A stretch of DNA of 64,000 bases from Gammaproteobacteria bacterium. Its GTDB lineage: Bacteria > Pseudomonadota > Gammaproteobacteria > UBA5861. A program made the position numbers and the translations under genes. The stretch spans positions 1 to 64,000 of the forward strand of contig JAKSCV010000022.1 in the NCBI GenBank assembly GCA_022360445.1. The letters are read 5' to 3'. A model generated the notes under the pieces. It was given only the letters and a program-made list of their open reading frames with translations. It was not told the DNA's origin and ran no database searches. Below are positions 35,569 to 45,396 of this stretch, piece after piece. How positions within the stretch are numbered: position 1 is the stretch's first letter; every line of letters begins with the position of its first letter.

Positions 35569-36843
35569 TTAAAAGATTTGATCAAGTGCTTGATCGACAT
35601 CGGCGATAATATCGTCGATATGTTCAATACCGACAGAGATTCTAACCAGATCTTCTGAAACACCCGCACTTGCCAGTTCATCCGGGTTAAGTTGGCGGTG
35701 AGTTGTTGTTGCTGGGTGGCAAGCCAGGGATTTGGCATCGCCAATATTCACTAAACGCAGGATCATTTGCAAAGCGTTAATAAATGCTGCGCCAGCTTGT
35801 CGGCCGCCTTGTATGCCAAAGCTGAGTATGCCGGAGGCTTTTCCCTGGGTGACTTTCAAGCAGGCAGGGTGTAGTGGGCTTTCAGGCAATCCCGCGTATT
35901 TAACCCAACTGACTTTAGGGTGTGGCTTCAAGTGCTTAGCCAAAGCCAGAGCATTGTCGCAGTGCCTTTCCATCCGCAAGCCCAGGGTTTCAAGCCCTTG
36001 TAAAATCAAAAAAGCACTGTGTGGTGATAGTGCCGCGCCGGTATTGCGCAGAGGCACCACACGACACCGGCCGATAAAAGCAGCTTCGCCCAATGCTTCT
36101 GTATAAACGACACCGTGATAGGAGGGATCCGGCTCGTTCAAAATGGGGAAACGTTCTTTGTGCTTGGCCCAGTCGAACTTCCCTGAGTCAATAATGACGC
36201 CACCGATTGTTGTCCCGTGCCCGCCAATATATTTTGTCAGTGAGTGGATAACGATATCAGCGCCGAGCTTGAAAGGCTGGCAAAGATAGGGTGTGGCAAC
36301 AGTATTATCAACAATGAGTGGCACACCATGTTTATGTGCAATCATGGCCATTTTTTCGAGATCAACAACATTGCCGGCGGGGTTGCCGATAGACTCACAA
36401 AAAAGTGCCCGTGTTTTACCATCAATGTACTTTTCAATGGCGTCGTAGTCATCGTAGGACGCCATTCGCACGTCGACACCTTGGCGAGGAAAGGTATGCG
36501 CAAACAGATTATAAGTGCCGCCATATAACTGGCTGGTGCTGACAATATTGTCACCGGCTGAGGTAATGCACTCGATGGCGTATGTAATAGCCGCCATTCC
36601 AGAGGCAACAGCCAACGCACCAATACCGCCTTCCATGGCTGCTAACCGTTGCTCTAAAACCGCTGTGGTAGGGTTCATGATGCGGGTGTAGATATTCCCC
36701 TCAACTTTTAAATCGAAAAGGTCTGCACCGTGCTGTGTGTTATCAAATGTATAGGAAGTGGTTTGGTAAATAGGGACCGCGGCTGCTTTGGTTGTGCTTT
36801 CCGCTTGATAGCCGTGATGCAAAGCCAATGTTTCCAGATTCAT
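35569..36843 (-). CDS. metY: O-acetylhomoserine sulfhydrylase (MetY)
   Basis: PLP-dependent enzyme that makes homocysteine directly from O-acetylhomoserine and sulfide. 424 residues from the second ATG (GGAGG five bases before it; a first ATG at 36846 is two bases from the ribosome site). PLP lysine region IVIHSLTKYIGGHGTTIGG, NPTTAVLEQRLAAMEGG and CESIGNPAGNVVDLEKM are typical. The length fits MetY rather than MetB/MetC. Its upstream region carries a perfect 12-bp palindrome. With metH, metF and mtaD it completes a methionine set. Confidence 0.94.
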   Translation of the reverse strand: MNLETLALHHGYQAESTTKAAAVPIYQTTSYTFDNTQHGADLFDLKVEGNIYTRIMNPTTAVLEQRLAAMEGGIGALAVASGMAAITYAIECITSAGDNIVSTSQLYGGTYNLFAHTFPRQGVDVRMASYDDYDAIEKYIDGKTRALFCESIGNPAGNVVDLEKMAMIAHKHGVPLIVDNTVATPYLCQPFKLGADIVIHSLTKYIGGHGTTIGGVIIDSGKFDWAKHKERFPILNEPDPSYHGVVYTEALGEAAFIGRCRVVPLRNTGAALSPHSAFLILQGLETLGLRMERHCDNALALAKHLKPHPKVSWVKYAGLPESPLHPACLKVTQGKASGILSFGIQGGRQAGAAFINALQMILRLVNIGDAKSLACHPATTTHRQLNPDELASAGVSEDLVRISVGIEHIDDIIADVDQALDQIF

Positions 36844-36871
36844 CATTTCCTCCCGTTATGATTAATGGATA

Positions 36872-36903
36872 ATCTGTACAGATGAAGTCTTGCAGATTGT
36901 ACA
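36872..36903 (-). promoter_or_regulatory. Candidate operator upstream of metY
   Basis: Perfect 12-base palindrome ATCTGTACAGAT (36872-36883), and a second TGTACA core (36898-36903, within AGATTGTACAT) 23 bases away, about two helical turns. The first lies 29 bases before the ATG. No regulator is assigned; no MetJ-type AGACGTCT box is present. Confidence 0.45.
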
Positions 36904-37181
36904 TAGCCTGATTGACAGCCGTTTTTTATAGATTATTCGGACTGTAATCAGTTGAAAATAGGCCTCCACTGGGTGTGATCTGTTGTAACACGGCTGGCGG
37001 CAAATCAAAAATACTAATACCATTTTCCAGTACGTTATTGTAATGCTTACTCTCTCTCAGGCTGGCCTACACTGGCATGTTGGCGTGCGTTAAGAACGCC
37101 GTAAGCGTTTTGTAATAGTTGGAGCATGCTTTTAGATAAAGTTCAAGCAAGCCCGTAGCCTTGTCAGGTGCCCCGTTACTT
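36904..37181. other. Rest of the metY upstream region
   Basis: About 280 bases up to the end of the next minus-strand gene. It holds a small hairpin GCGTT-AAG-AACGC near 37087-37099 without a T-run. No SAM-riboswitch core was recognised and no gene is supported. Confidence 0.4.
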
Positions 37182-37724
37182 TTAATTTTTAGACAGTTTG
37201 GCGCGGACAATAGGCTCCAGCCGCGTCATCCCCCAGCGCTTGCCGGTGATGATAGCCTGCTCAAGGGACTGGTCCTTGTTAATGGCCTCATCCATTGCAA
37301 TCAGAGCGCCCAAGCGATTGCTGCTGGCGCAATGGATCAAGACCGGCTCGTCACCCATCTTAGCTAATAAGTCGGCCAATGCTGTGGCGTTTGCTGCCGT
37401 GATGCTATCAACACCTGCAATCGGGAGTGTGTGATACTGCATACCCAGTGATTGAACCCATTGACGCTCATTCCATTTTAGTTCTTCCGGCATCCGCAAA
37501 TTGACAATATGTTTAACTCCGGCCTCAGATAAAGTTTTGAGCTGTGCCTGGCTGGGCTGCCCACCCGAAAAGTGTGTGGCACTTTGTTGGCGAAGGTTAA
37601 AAATTTGGGAGGCTATGACGGTATGCGTATCAAATGCGGGTTTATCTTCTGCGATGCCATGGCTCGTAAAAGACAGTATCAACAATGTGAACAGGGTGAT
37701 TGGTAAGCGTTGTCGAGTTATCAT
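37182..37724 (-). CDS. Secreted CX5R phosphatase-like protein (TIGR01244/DUF442 family)
   Basis: 180 residues with a Sec signal (MITRQRLPITLFTLLILSFTS) and a dual-specificity-phosphatase-like fold: SGGQPSQAQLKTLSEAGVKH, VNLRMPEE and the P-loop LIHCASSNRLGAL (HC-x5-R). Family members fused to other enzymes are called beta-lactamase-hydrolase-like or sulfur transferase; the true reaction is unknown. With a signal peptide it acts in the periplasm. The ATG at 37724 has GAGGA upstream; the frame to 37745 starts with TTG. Confidence 0.85.
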   Translation of the reverse strand: MITRQRLPITLFTLLILSFTSHGIAEDKPAFDTHTVIASQIFNLRQQSATHFSGGQPSQAQLKTLSEAGVKHIVNLRMPEELKWNERQWVQSLGMQYHTLPIAGVDSITAANATALADLLAKMGDEPVLIHCASSNRLGALIAMDEAINKDQSLEQAIITGKRWGMTRLEPIVRAKLSKN

Positions 37725-37857
37725 GAGTAAAGTCCTCGAAATCAATCGGACAAGCCTTTAGGCAACTGAACCAGAACGGCGTGATGTTATGCGCGCCCAC
37801 ACAGGTTAGAACGAACAGACCTGTATTTGATCCATCATTTTCGCAGCGAGCCATATC

Positions 37858-38802
37858 GTGAATCAAGGGATGAAAATCCAGTGGTACCCGGGCCACATGT
37901 TCAAAGCCGGAAAAGAAATTAAAAACATCATGTCCAACGTGGATATGGTGATAGAAATTGTCGACGCGCGGATTCCTTACAGCAGCCAGAACCCGCTATT
38001 AAAACAGCTGCGGGCTGAGAAACCTGGTATAACGGTGTTGAACAAAAGTGATCTCGCAGACCCAGAAATCACTGCCCTATGGCAACACGACCTGGAAAGC
38101 GAGCACGCGGTAAACACACTGGCCATCAGCTGCCTGAACCCTGACGAAGTTAAGCAAATCCCGGCACTTTGTCTCGAAGTGGCTCCGCGAAAATCCACTC
38201 ACCTTAGGCCGATTCATGCGCTGATCATGGGCATTCCCAACGTAGGGAAGTCGACCATCATCAACATTCTGGCGGGGAAAACGATTGCAAAAACCGGTAA
38301 TGAACCGGCGGTTACCCGGCAGCAACAAGTGATTAAAATCAACTCCTTGTTCACATTGCTGGATACGCCGGGCATGCTGTGGCCCAATATCGAAAACAGA
38401 AACAGTGGCTACCGGCTGGCCTGCACCGGTGCCGTAAAAGAAACTGCAATGGAATCAACCGACGTTGCCTTGTACGCCATCGATTACATGCTAAAGCACT
38501 ATCCTGATCATTTACGTACACGTTACCTGCTGGAACATTTACCGGACGAAGCTGTGACCTGTCTTGAGGCGATTGGCACCCAACGCGGCTGCTTGCGCAA
38601 GGGTGGACATGTTGATCGGGATAAAGCTGCTCGACTTTTTCTGACAGAGCTGCGTGCGGGCACTTTAGGTCCAATCACGTTTGAAAAGCCCGATATGATC
38701 GCAGCTGAAGAGCAGGAGGTGGAAAACCAGCGTGCACTGAAAACGGCCAGAAAAGCGGAACGAAAAAAAGCGGTCCGTGCGCGGCGTAGAAAAAATAAAT
38801 AA
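37858..38802 (+). CDS. ylqF: Circularly permuted GTPase of the YlqF/RbgA family
   Basis: 314 residues. G motifs appear in permuted order: NKSD (G4) comes before GIPNVGKST (G1) and DTPG (G3), as in ribosome-assembly GTPases YlqF/RbgA. WYPGHMFKAGKEIKNIMSNV is the family N-terminus, and the basic tail ARKAERKKAVRARRRKN would contact rRNA. It probably helps large-subunit maturation. Start GTG 37858 or ATG 37870 (AAGGG very close); not resolved. Twenty bases before the aldo-keto reductase, possibly one transcript. Confidence 0.9.
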   Translation: MNQGMKIQWYPGHMFKAGKEIKNIMSNVDMVIEIVDARIPYSSQNPLLKQLRAEKPGITVLNKSDLADPEITALWQHDLESEHAVNTLAISCLNPDEVKQIPALCLEVAPRKSTHLRPIHALIMGIPNVGKSTIINILAGKTIAKTGNEPAVTRQQQVIKINSLFTLLDTPGMLWPNIENRNSGYRLACTGAVKETAMESTDVALYAIDYMLKHYPDHLRTRYLLEHLPDEAVTCLEAIGTQRGCLRKGGHVDRDKAARLFLTELRAGTLGPITFEKPDMIAAEEQEVENQRALKTARKAERKKAVRARRRKNK

Positions 38803-38822
38803 CTCACGAAGGAGGAAGGAAT

Positions 38823-39818
38823 ATGGAAAAAAGACAGATTGGCGGTCTTTCTGTCTCGGCGATTGGCTTGGGCTGCATGAGTATGTCCCAAGCGTATGGT
38901 AAGCCAGATCGCTCCGAGTCTGAGCGCGTTTTGAATCGTGCGCTTGATTGTGGCTACACATTTTTGGATACCGCCAGTGTCTATGGCCAGGGCCACAACG
39001 AAACCTTAATTGGTGAAGTGCTCAAAGACCGACGCAATGAGTTTGTTCTTGCCAGTAAATGCGGTCTAAGCGCAAAGCCAGACGGTGGTCGTGCAGTTGA
39101 CGGTCGGCCAGAGACCATCAAATCGGTGTGTGAACAGAGCTTGAAACGCCTACAAACCGATGTGATTGACTTGTATTACCTGCACCGAAAAGATCCCGAT
39201 GTGCCTATTGAAGATAGCATGGGTGCCTTGGCTGACCTCGTTGCCCAAGGGAAAATACGCCATATAGGTTTGTCTGAAATTTCTGCCACGACATTGGAAA
39301 AAGCCCACCGTGTTCATCCTGTGGCGGCAGTTCAGTCCGAGTATTCTTTGTGGACACGAGATCCGGAGCATAACGGTGTATTGAAAGCTTGCCGCGAATT
39401 GCAGGTGGGATTTGTGCCCTTCAGTCCACTGGGACGTGCGTTTCTCTGTGGAACAATTCAGGACATGGCACAGCTGGAAGGCGACGACATGCGACAGGGC
39501 ATGCCCCGTTTTCAAGGTGAGCATTTCAATGCTAATTTGAAGTTGATCGAGCCTTTCAAACAGATTGCGAAAGAGCAGGGGTGCTCGATGGCGCAATTGG
39601 CATTAGCCTGGGTTTTGGCGCAGGAGGATGGTACCTTGGTGCCCATCCCTGGCACCAAACATGTGAAATACCTTGAGGAAAATGCCGCAGCGGCAGAGGT
39701 CGTTTTGCCACCCGATGTGATCGAAGCCTGTAATGAGCTGATCAATGAGAAGACGGTATCAGGCCATCGCTATAACGACAAGCAGATGGCTTCGATTGAT
39801 ACGGAACCTGACAATTAA
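38823..39818 (+). CDS. Aldo/keto reductase
   Basis: 331-residue NADPH-dependent aldo-keto reductase of the YajO/IolS-type branch. Catalytic residues Asp (FLDTASVYG), Tyr (ASVYGQ), Lys (LASKCGL) and His (YYLHRKDP) are in place; the C-terminal [20 protein letters not shown] binds NADPH. Substrate is unknown. GGAGG precedes the ATG. Its stop TAA shares three bases with the metH stop on the other strand. Confidence 0.92.
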   Translation: MEKRQIGGLSVSAIGLGCMSMSQAYGKPDRSESERVLNRALDCGYTFLDTASVYGQGHNETLIGEVLKDRRNEFVLASKCGLSAKPDGGRAVDGRPETIKSVCEQSLKRLQTDVIDLYYLHRKDPDVPIEDSMGALADLVAQGKIRHIGLSEISATTLEKAHRVHPVAAVQSEYSLWTRDPEHNGVLKACRELQVGFVPFSPLGRAFLCGTIQDMAQLEGDDMRQGMPRFQGEHFNANLKLIEPFKQIAKEQGCSMAQLALAWVLAQEDGTLVPIPGTKHVKYLEENAAAAEVVLPPDVIEACNELINEKTVSGHRYNDKQMASIDTEPDN

Positions 39819-42800
39819 AGCAGGTTAGGCGCTAACCAGGTGCGAGCTTTCTCTAAACTGAGATTTCGGCGCTGTGCATAGTCTTCGAGCTGGTCTTCCC
39901 CGATAGTGCCCACGGCGAAGTAACGCGAGTCAGGGTGAGAAAAATACCACCCACTGACGGAGGATGCCGGCCACATGGCTAGGCTTTCAGTCAGCTGAAT
40001 GCCGGTGTTTTTCTCCACATCGAGTAATTCCCAAATGATAGGTTTTTGCGTGTGGTCTGGGTTTGCCGGGTACCCAGGGGCTGGTCGAATGCCCTGATAC
40101 TTTTCCCGGATGAGCGCATTGTTATCTAACTGCTCATCAGTGGCGTAGGCCCACAGTTGCGTTCGGACGCGCTGGTGCAAATATTCAGCAAATGCCTCGG
40201 CCAGCCTATCTGCAATGGCCTTGGCCATTATGCTGTTGTAATCATCGTGATTTTTCTCATACGTGTCGACAAGTGTATCCAGGCCCCTACCGGCGGTGAC
40301 TGCAAAAGCGCCGATAAAGTCGGTCTTTTGGCTTTCTTTGGGGGCGATAAAGTCAGCCAGACAGAGTCTGGGTTTTCCCTCTTGCCCAGCCGATTGCTGA
40401 CGCAGGTTGATAAGGGTGGCTTTGATGTCAGATTGATCTTCGCAGTCGTAGATTTCAATGTCGTCATCGTTGACGGTGTTGGCAGGAAAAATACCAACCA
40501 CACCTTTAAGTTTAACGTGGCCTGTTTTGATGAAGGTATCAATCATGGCATTGGCATCTGCGAACAAGCGCTGAGCTTCTACACCGTATTTTTCGTGCTC
40601 AAGCACCTGCGGATAGCGCCCACTGATTTGCCAAGTGTGGAAAAAGGGCGTCCAGTCGATATAGTCACGCAGTTCTGCGATAGACACGTTATCAATTAAC
40701 TGCACGCCCAATTGTGAAGGGGCGGGCGGGGTGTAATCACGCCAGTTGATCGCAAGTTTACGTGCTCGGGCGGCTTCGAGTGTTAATTGCGGTTTGGCTT
40801 TGTTCCGGCTTTCGAACTGTACCCGCAGCTTTTCAAAGTCACTCTCGTGGCGCTTGAGAAAATCAGCTTGTAATGTCGTACTCAGCAGTTGATTGGCGAC
40901 CCCCACTGCGCGGGAGGCATCAACGACGTAAACCACCGGGTGCTGGTAGTGTGGGTCAATTTTGACGGCTGTATGGATTTTTGATGTCGTGGCCCCCCCA
41001 ATCATAAGCGGGATGGTAAAGCCTTGACGTTCCAGTTCTTTGGAAACATGCACCATTTCTTCCAGCGAGGGTGTAATGAGCCCAGAAAGCCCAATGATAT
41101 CGACATTTTCTGTACGTGCAGTTTCAAGAATTTTCTCTGTCGGCACCATGACGCCTAGGTCAATGACTTCATAGCCATTACATTGAAGTACAACCCCGAC
41201 GATATTTTTGCCAATGTCATGCACGTCTCCTTTCACCGTTGCCATGAGTATTTTGCCGTTGGAACGGTTTCCGGTATCCGTTTTTTCTGCTTCAATAAAG
41301 GGTGTCAGCCAACTCACAGCTTTTTTCATGACGCGGGCAGACTTAACCACCTGGGGGAGAAACATCTTGCCACTGCCGAAGAGGTCGCCAACAATGTTCA
41401 TGCCATTCATCAACGGGCCTTCAATGACATCCAATGGCCGTTCGACGTTCAGCCGGGCTTCTTCGGTATCGGCTTCAATAAATTCGGTAATGCCTTTTAC
41501 CAATGCGTGTTCCAGCCGCTTTTCAACCGGCCAGGCACGCCATTCCTGATTGTCTGTTTTTTCAACGGCCCCTGTTTCCCGATAGTCGTCTGCAATCTCC
41601 AGCAGTCGCTCTGTTGCATCGTCCCGGCGATTTAAAATCACATCTTCGGTTCGTTCACGTAAGATTTTCGGCACTTCATCGTAAACAGCCAGCTGACCGG
41701 CATTGACGATTCCCATGTCCAGCCCCGCCTGGATGGCGTGGTATAAGAAGACGGCATGAATCGCTTCGCGTACCGTGTTGTTTCCGCGAAACGAAAAGCT
41801 GACATTGGAAACACCACCGGATGTCAAGGCATACGGCAAGTGGGCTTTAATGTGTTTGATGCCTTCGATGAAGTCCAGGCCGTAGCGATTATGTTCTTCG
41901 ATGCCGGTTGCAACGGCAAAAATGTTGGGGTCAAAAATAATGTCTTCTGGCGGAAATTGGACGTCATTGACCAGGAGATGATAAGCCTCTGTACAAATGT
42001 CAATCCTGCGCTGTAGATTGTCGGCCTGGCCCGCTTCATCAAAGGCCATGACGACCACAGCGGCACCGTACCGTTTGCATAATGTGGCTTGTTGCAGAAA
42101 AGACTCTCGTCCCTCTTTAAGGGAAATGGAGTTGACAATCGGCTTGCCCTGAACGCATTTCAAACCCGCTTCGATGATGCTCCACTTTGAGGAGTCGATC
42201 ATGAACGGGACTTTGCTGATATCCGGTTCGGAAGAACAGAGGTGAATGAATTTCACCATGGCCGCTTCGCCATCAAGCATGGCCTCGTCCATGTTGATGT
42301 CAACAATCAGGGCACCTTCCTCGACCTGAGCGCGACAGACTTCAAGTGCTTCTTCGAATTCTTCATTGAGGATTAAACGCTTGAATTTTGCAGAGCCGGT
42401 GACATTGGCGCGTTCTCCGACATTGATGAACAGTGAGTCGGATCCGATATTGAGCGGTTCCAGTCCTGAAAGGTGGCAGGCTTTTTCGATATCAGGTAAC
42501 GTTCTGGGGAGTTTATCGACCACGACCTGTACCATGGCTTCGATATGAGTGGGTGTGGTACCGCAGCAACCGCCCACAATGTTCAGCAAACCGCTTTGTG
42601 CCCATTCGGCGATGTGATCTGCCATATCGGCTGGGCTTAAATCATATTCGCCGAGTTCGTTAGGCAGACCAGCATTGGGATGTGCGGATATGGCAACGTC
42701 TGAAATGCGAGATAATTCTGCGATGTACTGCCGCAGCATGTCGGGCCCCAGTGCACAGTTGAGGCCAAATGAAATGGGTTTAGCGTGTCTGAGTGAATTG

Positions 42801-43495
42801 TAGAAAGCTTCTGTCGTTTGCCCAGTCAGTGTGCGGCCTGAGGCGTCAGTGATCGTACCCGAAATCATCACGGGTAAACGGATCTGTTGATCTTCGAAGT
42901 ATTTATCGACGGCAAAAACAGCCGCTTTGGCATTGAGTGTGTCAAAAATGGTTTCGATCAGGAGAATGTCACTCCCCCCCTGTACGAGCCCGTGTGTTGC
43001 TTCGTAGTACGCTTCCACCAGTTCGTCAAACCCGATATTGCGAAAGCCCGGGTCGTTCACATCGGGTGAAATGGAAGCCGTCCGGTTAGTCGGGCCCAGT
43101 ACACCGGCCACAAAACGCAGGTGATCTGTTGTGCTGTATTTATCAGCTGCCTGGCGAGCAAGGCGGGCTGAGGCTTCGTTCAGCTCGTAGGATAATTCTT
43201 CCATTTTGTAGTCGGCCATGGCAACACGTGTGCTGTTGAACGTGTTGGTTTCGATGATGTCCGCGCCAGCTTCTAAATATTGTTCGTGTATATTCTGAAT
43301 GATGGCTGGTTGAGTGATCGAAAGTAAATCGTTGTTTCCTTTAAGATCGGAAGGCCATTCTTTGAAGCGTTCACCCCGAAAGTCAGATTCTCCCAAAGCG
43401 TGTTTTTGAATCATTGTTCCCATGGCACCATCGAGAATAAGAATACGGTTTTTTAGTGCTTGACTAAGCAGTTGCTCGGTATTTTTTCGGGTCAC
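39815..43495 (-). CDS. metH: Cobalamin-dependent methionine synthase MetH
   Basis: 1226 residues in four modules: homocysteine-binding (N-terminal, zinc motif GGCCGTTP), methyltetrahydrofolate-binding ([15 protein letters not shown]), cobalamin-binding with DVHDIG ([16 protein letters not shown]) and a C-terminal SAM reactivation domain ([20 protein letters not shown]). Start is GTG with AAGGA about 12 bases upstream. It remethylates homocysteine with methyl-B12. Divergent from an ArsR-methyltransferase gene plus metF, with an AT-rich palindrome between them. No cobalamin riboswitch fits in the 87-base gap. Confidence 0.97.
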   Translation of the reverse strand: MTRKNTEQLLSQALKNRILILDGAMGTMIQKHALGESDFRGERFKEWPSDLKGNNDLLSITQPAIIQNIHEQYLEAGADIIETNTFNSTRVAMADYKMEELSYELNEASARLARQAADKYSTTDHLRFVAGVLGPTNRTASISPDVNDPGFRNIGFDELVEAYYEATHGLVQGGSDILLIETIFDTLNAKAAVFAVDKYFEDQQIRLPVMISGTITDASGRTLTGQTTEAFYNSLRHAKPISFGLNCALGPDMLRQYIAELSRISDVAISAHPNAGLPNELGEYDLSPADMADHIAEWAQSGLLNIVGGCCGTTPTHIEAMVQVVVDKLPRTLPDIEKACHLSGLEPLNIGSDSLFINVGERANVTGSAKFKRLILNEEFEEALEVCRAQVEEGALIVDINMDEAMLDGEAAMVKFIHLCSSEPDISKVPFMIDSSKWSIIEAGLKCVQGKPIVNSISLKEGRESFLQQATLCKRYGAAVVVMAFDEAGQADNLQRRIDICTEAYHLLVNDVQFPPEDIIFDPNIFAVATGIEEHNRYGLDFIEGIKHIKAHLPYALTSGGVSNVSFSFRGNNTVREAIHAVFLYHAIQAGLDMGIVNAGQLAVYDEVPKILRERTEDVILNRRDDATERLLEIADDYRETGAVEKTDNQEWRAWPVEKRLEHALVKGITEFIEADTEEARLNVERPLDVIEGPLMNGMNIVGDLFGSGKMFLPQVVKSARVMKKAVSWLTPFIEAEKTDTGNRSNGKILMATVKGDVHDIGKNIVGVVLQCNGYEVIDLGVMVPTEKILETARTENVDIIGLSGLITPSLEEMVHVSKELERQGFTIPLMIGGATTSKIHTAVKIDPHYQHPVVYVVDASRAVGVANQLLSTTLQADFLKRHESDFEKLRVQFESRNKAKPQLTLEAARARKLAINWRDYTPPAPSQLGVQLIDNVSIAELRDYIDWTPFFHTWQISGRYPQVLEHEKYGVEAQRLFADANAMIDTFIKTGHVKLKGVVGIFPANTVNDDDIEIYDCEDQSDIKATLINLRQQSAGQEGKPRLCLADFIAPKESQKTDFIGAFAVTAGRGLDTLVDTYEKNHDDYNSIMAKAIADRLAEAFAEYLHQRVRTQLWAYATDEQLDNNALIREKYQGIRPAPGYPANPDHTQKPIIWELLDVEKNTGIQLTESLAMWPASSVSGWYFSHPDSRYFAVGTIGEDQLEDYAQRRNLSLEKARTWLAPNLL

Positions 43496-43537
43496 TCGTT
43501 ATCCTTGCTTCAAAATTAGGTTGACTCAAATATACAA

Positions 43538-43560
43538 TACATGTACATATAAATATATGT
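43538..43560. promoter_or_regulatory. AT-rich palindromic operator between metH and the ArsR-methyltransferase gene
   Basis: ACATATAAATATATGT (43545-43560) has perfect 7-base arms (ACATATA/TATATGT) around an AA centre; a second palindrome TACATGTA overlaps at 43538-43545. It lies midway between divergent starts, where an ArsR-type dimer would bind and control both. Confidence 0.6.
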
Positions 43561-43582
43561 TTATATCTATGGTTGTTTACTT

Positions 43583-44518
43583 GTGAATCAATTCTTAACA
43601 GCCCTACGTGCAGCTGGCGAAAGTACACGCTTACGCTTACTAGTGCTCTGTGCCAAAGGAGAACTGGCTGTCGCCGAACTGGCACAAGTATTAGGCCACA
43701 GCCAGCCCCGGATCTCCCGACATCTCAAGTTGCTTGTTGATGCTGGTCTCTTGAGCCGGTCGCGCGAAGGTGCTCAGGTGTTTTATCGCCTTGCGGAAAG
43801 CGGGCAAAGCTCAGAGCTAGGGCATATTTTGATTCGTCTGGCACCTCAGCAAGACCCTGTGCTGGTGCGTGATCAAGACCGGTTACAGCAAATTAAAGCA
43901 CAAAGAACGGAAGTTGCTGAACGTTATTTTAATGCCAACGCACTACAGTGGGAAAAGATACGGGAGCAATATGTCTCTGACGAGGAATTCGAGCGTACTT
44001 TTTTAAGCTTTTTCGCCAAACGAGGGTATAAAAAACTGTTGGATATCGGTACTGGAACAGGGAGGATGCTCAAACTACTGGCCAGTTCGGTAGACAAAGC
44101 ACTTGGTATCGATAAAAGCACAGAAATGCTCGCGGTGGCCCGCGCTGCTCTGGAGCTGGCTGAGTTTGGTAACATCCACCTCCGCCACGCGGATATGTAC
44201 GATATCCCGGTGGAAAACAGTTATTTTGATTTAGTCACAATAAATCTGGTGCTGCACTACAGTGATAATCCTCAGGCTGTGATTGAGGAAGCTGCACGAG
44301 TCATGGCCGACGGCGGTATTCTTTATTTGATCGACTTTGCGCCGCATAGTGATGAACGTCTCCGCGAGGAACACAATCATAGGCGTCTGGGTTTTTCAGA
44401 TACAGAAATCAAGAAATTTTTTAGGCATTCTGGATTAACACTGGAACGACGGCATGCTTTTGAAGGCAACGCTTTAACCCTTGTTATCTGGCAAGCTATC
44501 AAGTCATTTGGAGTTTAG
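43583..44518 (+). CDS. ArsR-family regulator fused to a SAM-dependent methyltransferase (SahR-like)
   Basis: 311 residues: N-terminal winged helix of the ArsR type (AVAELAQVLGHSQPRISRHL recognition helix, then DAGLLSRSREGAQVFYRLAE wing) and a class I methyltransferase domain from about 110 (LLDIGTGTGRMLKLLASSVD, HADMYDIPV, ARVMADGGILYLIDFAPHS). No cysteine metal site of metal sensors is seen in the recognition helix. ArsR-type SahR proteins, some with such a methyltransferase domain, sense S-adenosylhomocysteine and control methionine-cycle genes; location between metH and metF fits. GTG start, no clear ribosome site; stop abuts the metF ATG. Confidence 0.9.
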   Translation: MNQFLTALRAAGESTRLRLLVLCAKGELAVAELAQVLGHSQPRISRHLKLLVDAGLLSRSREGAQVFYRLAESGQSSELGHILIRLAPQQDPVLVRDQDRLQQIKAQRTEVAERYFNANALQWEKIREQYVSDEEFERTFLSFFAKRGYKKLLDIGTGTGRMLKLLASSVDKALGIDKSTEMLAVARAALELAEFGNIHLRHADMYDIPVENSYFDLVTINLVLHYSDNPQAVIEEAARVMADGGILYLIDFAPHSDERLREEHNHRRLGFSDTEIKKFFRHSGLTLERRHAFEGNALTLVIWQAIKSFGV

Positions 44519-45379
44519 ATGAATCCGTTAGAAACGGCCTTGGGGTCCAAGGAAATACAGTTCTCATTTGAGTTTTTTCCACCAGCCAACGCGAAAATTG
44601 AACGGATGATGTGGCGTTCAATGGGGCAGTTTATGCTACTCGACCCCGAATTTGTTTCTGTCACTTACGGTGCTGGCGGTTCGACACAAGAAAAGAGTGT
44701 TCAGATTGTTGAACAAATGCAGACAGAAACTCATGTCCCAACTGCTGCACATCTGACTTGCGTGGGAGCATCCAAAGCGGAAGTGAATGCCGTTGCTCAA
44801 AAGTTTTGGGACTTGGGCATTAACCGTATCGTAGCCCTTCGTGGTGATCCACAGGGGGAGACGCAAGCGTTTACCGCGCATCCGGATGGTTATACCTGTG
44901 CTGCCGAACTGGTGGAAGGACTCCGGCAGCTGGCGGACTTTGATATCAGTGTTGCGGCTTATCCCGAAATGCACCCTGAAGCTCAATCTCTGCAAGATGA
45001 TATCGATTATTTAAAGAGAAAATTAGATGCCGGTGCGAATCGAGCAATTACTCAATATTTTTTTGATACAAAGGGTTACGAAGTCTTTTTAAATAAATGC
45101 ATTCAGTCTGGGATCGAGAAAGACATCGTCCCTGGCATTATGCCGATTCATAACTTTAAAAAAATAGTCAACTTTAGTCAGCGTTGTGGAGCAGGTATTC
45201 CGTGGGAGTATGAACAGGATTTTGCACGTTTTGAAGATGACCCTGTAGGGTACCGTCAATTATCCATTGATCTGGCTGTTGAACAATGTCGTCAGTTACA
45301 GGGTATCGGTGTTACGCACTTTCATTTTTACACACTTAATCGTTCTGATTTATGTTATGAGATTGCGAAAGCACTTTGA
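44519..45379 (+). CDS. metF: Methylenetetrahydrofolate reductase
   Basis: 286-residue FAD enzyme that reduces 5,10-methylene-THF to 5-methyl-THF, the methyl donor for MetH. SFEFFPPANAKIE, VTYGAGGSTQEKSV, RGDPQGE (substrate region), SVAAYPEMHPEA, KRKLDAGANRAITQYFFDTK and GIMPIHNFKKIVNFSQRCGA are the family blocks. Directly follows the ArsR-methyltransferase gene (TAGATG), so the two are one transcript. A terminator hairpin overlaps its end. Confidence 0.97.
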   Translation: MNPLETALGSKEIQFSFEFFPPANAKIERMMWRSMGQFMLLDPEFVSVTYGAGGSTQEKSVQIVEQMQTETHVPTAAHLTCVGASKAEVNAVAQKFWDLGINRIVALRGDPQGETQAFTAHPDGYTCAAELVEGLRQLADFDISVAAYPEMHPEAQSLQDDIDYLKRKLDAGANRAITQYFFDTKGYEVFLNKCIQSGIEKDIVPGIMPIHNFKKIVNFSQRCGAGIPWEYEQDFARFEDDPVGYRQLSIDLAVEQCRQLQGIGVTHFHFYTLNRSDLCYEIAKAL

Positions 45380-45396
45380 TTTTATTGCTTTCGTTT
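45366..45396 (+). terminator. Terminator overlapping metF end
   Basis: 8-bp stem CGAAAGCA (45366-45373) with TGCTTTCG (45386-45393) and a 12-base AT-rich loop, then TTT. It covers the last metF codons and the stop of the convergent gene at 45395. Confidence 0.65.

Noticed and set aside
36847-37181. SAM riboswitch before metY
   Set aside because: No paired P1 with conserved core or terminator stem could be traced; only a DNA palindrome is clear.
40157-40699. 180-codon plus-strand frame opposite metH
   Set aside because: Antisense to the conserved MetH reactivation domain; no ribosome site.
43496-43582. Cobalamin riboswitch before metH
   Set aside because: The gap of 87 bases is too short and lacks a B12-box-like sequence.
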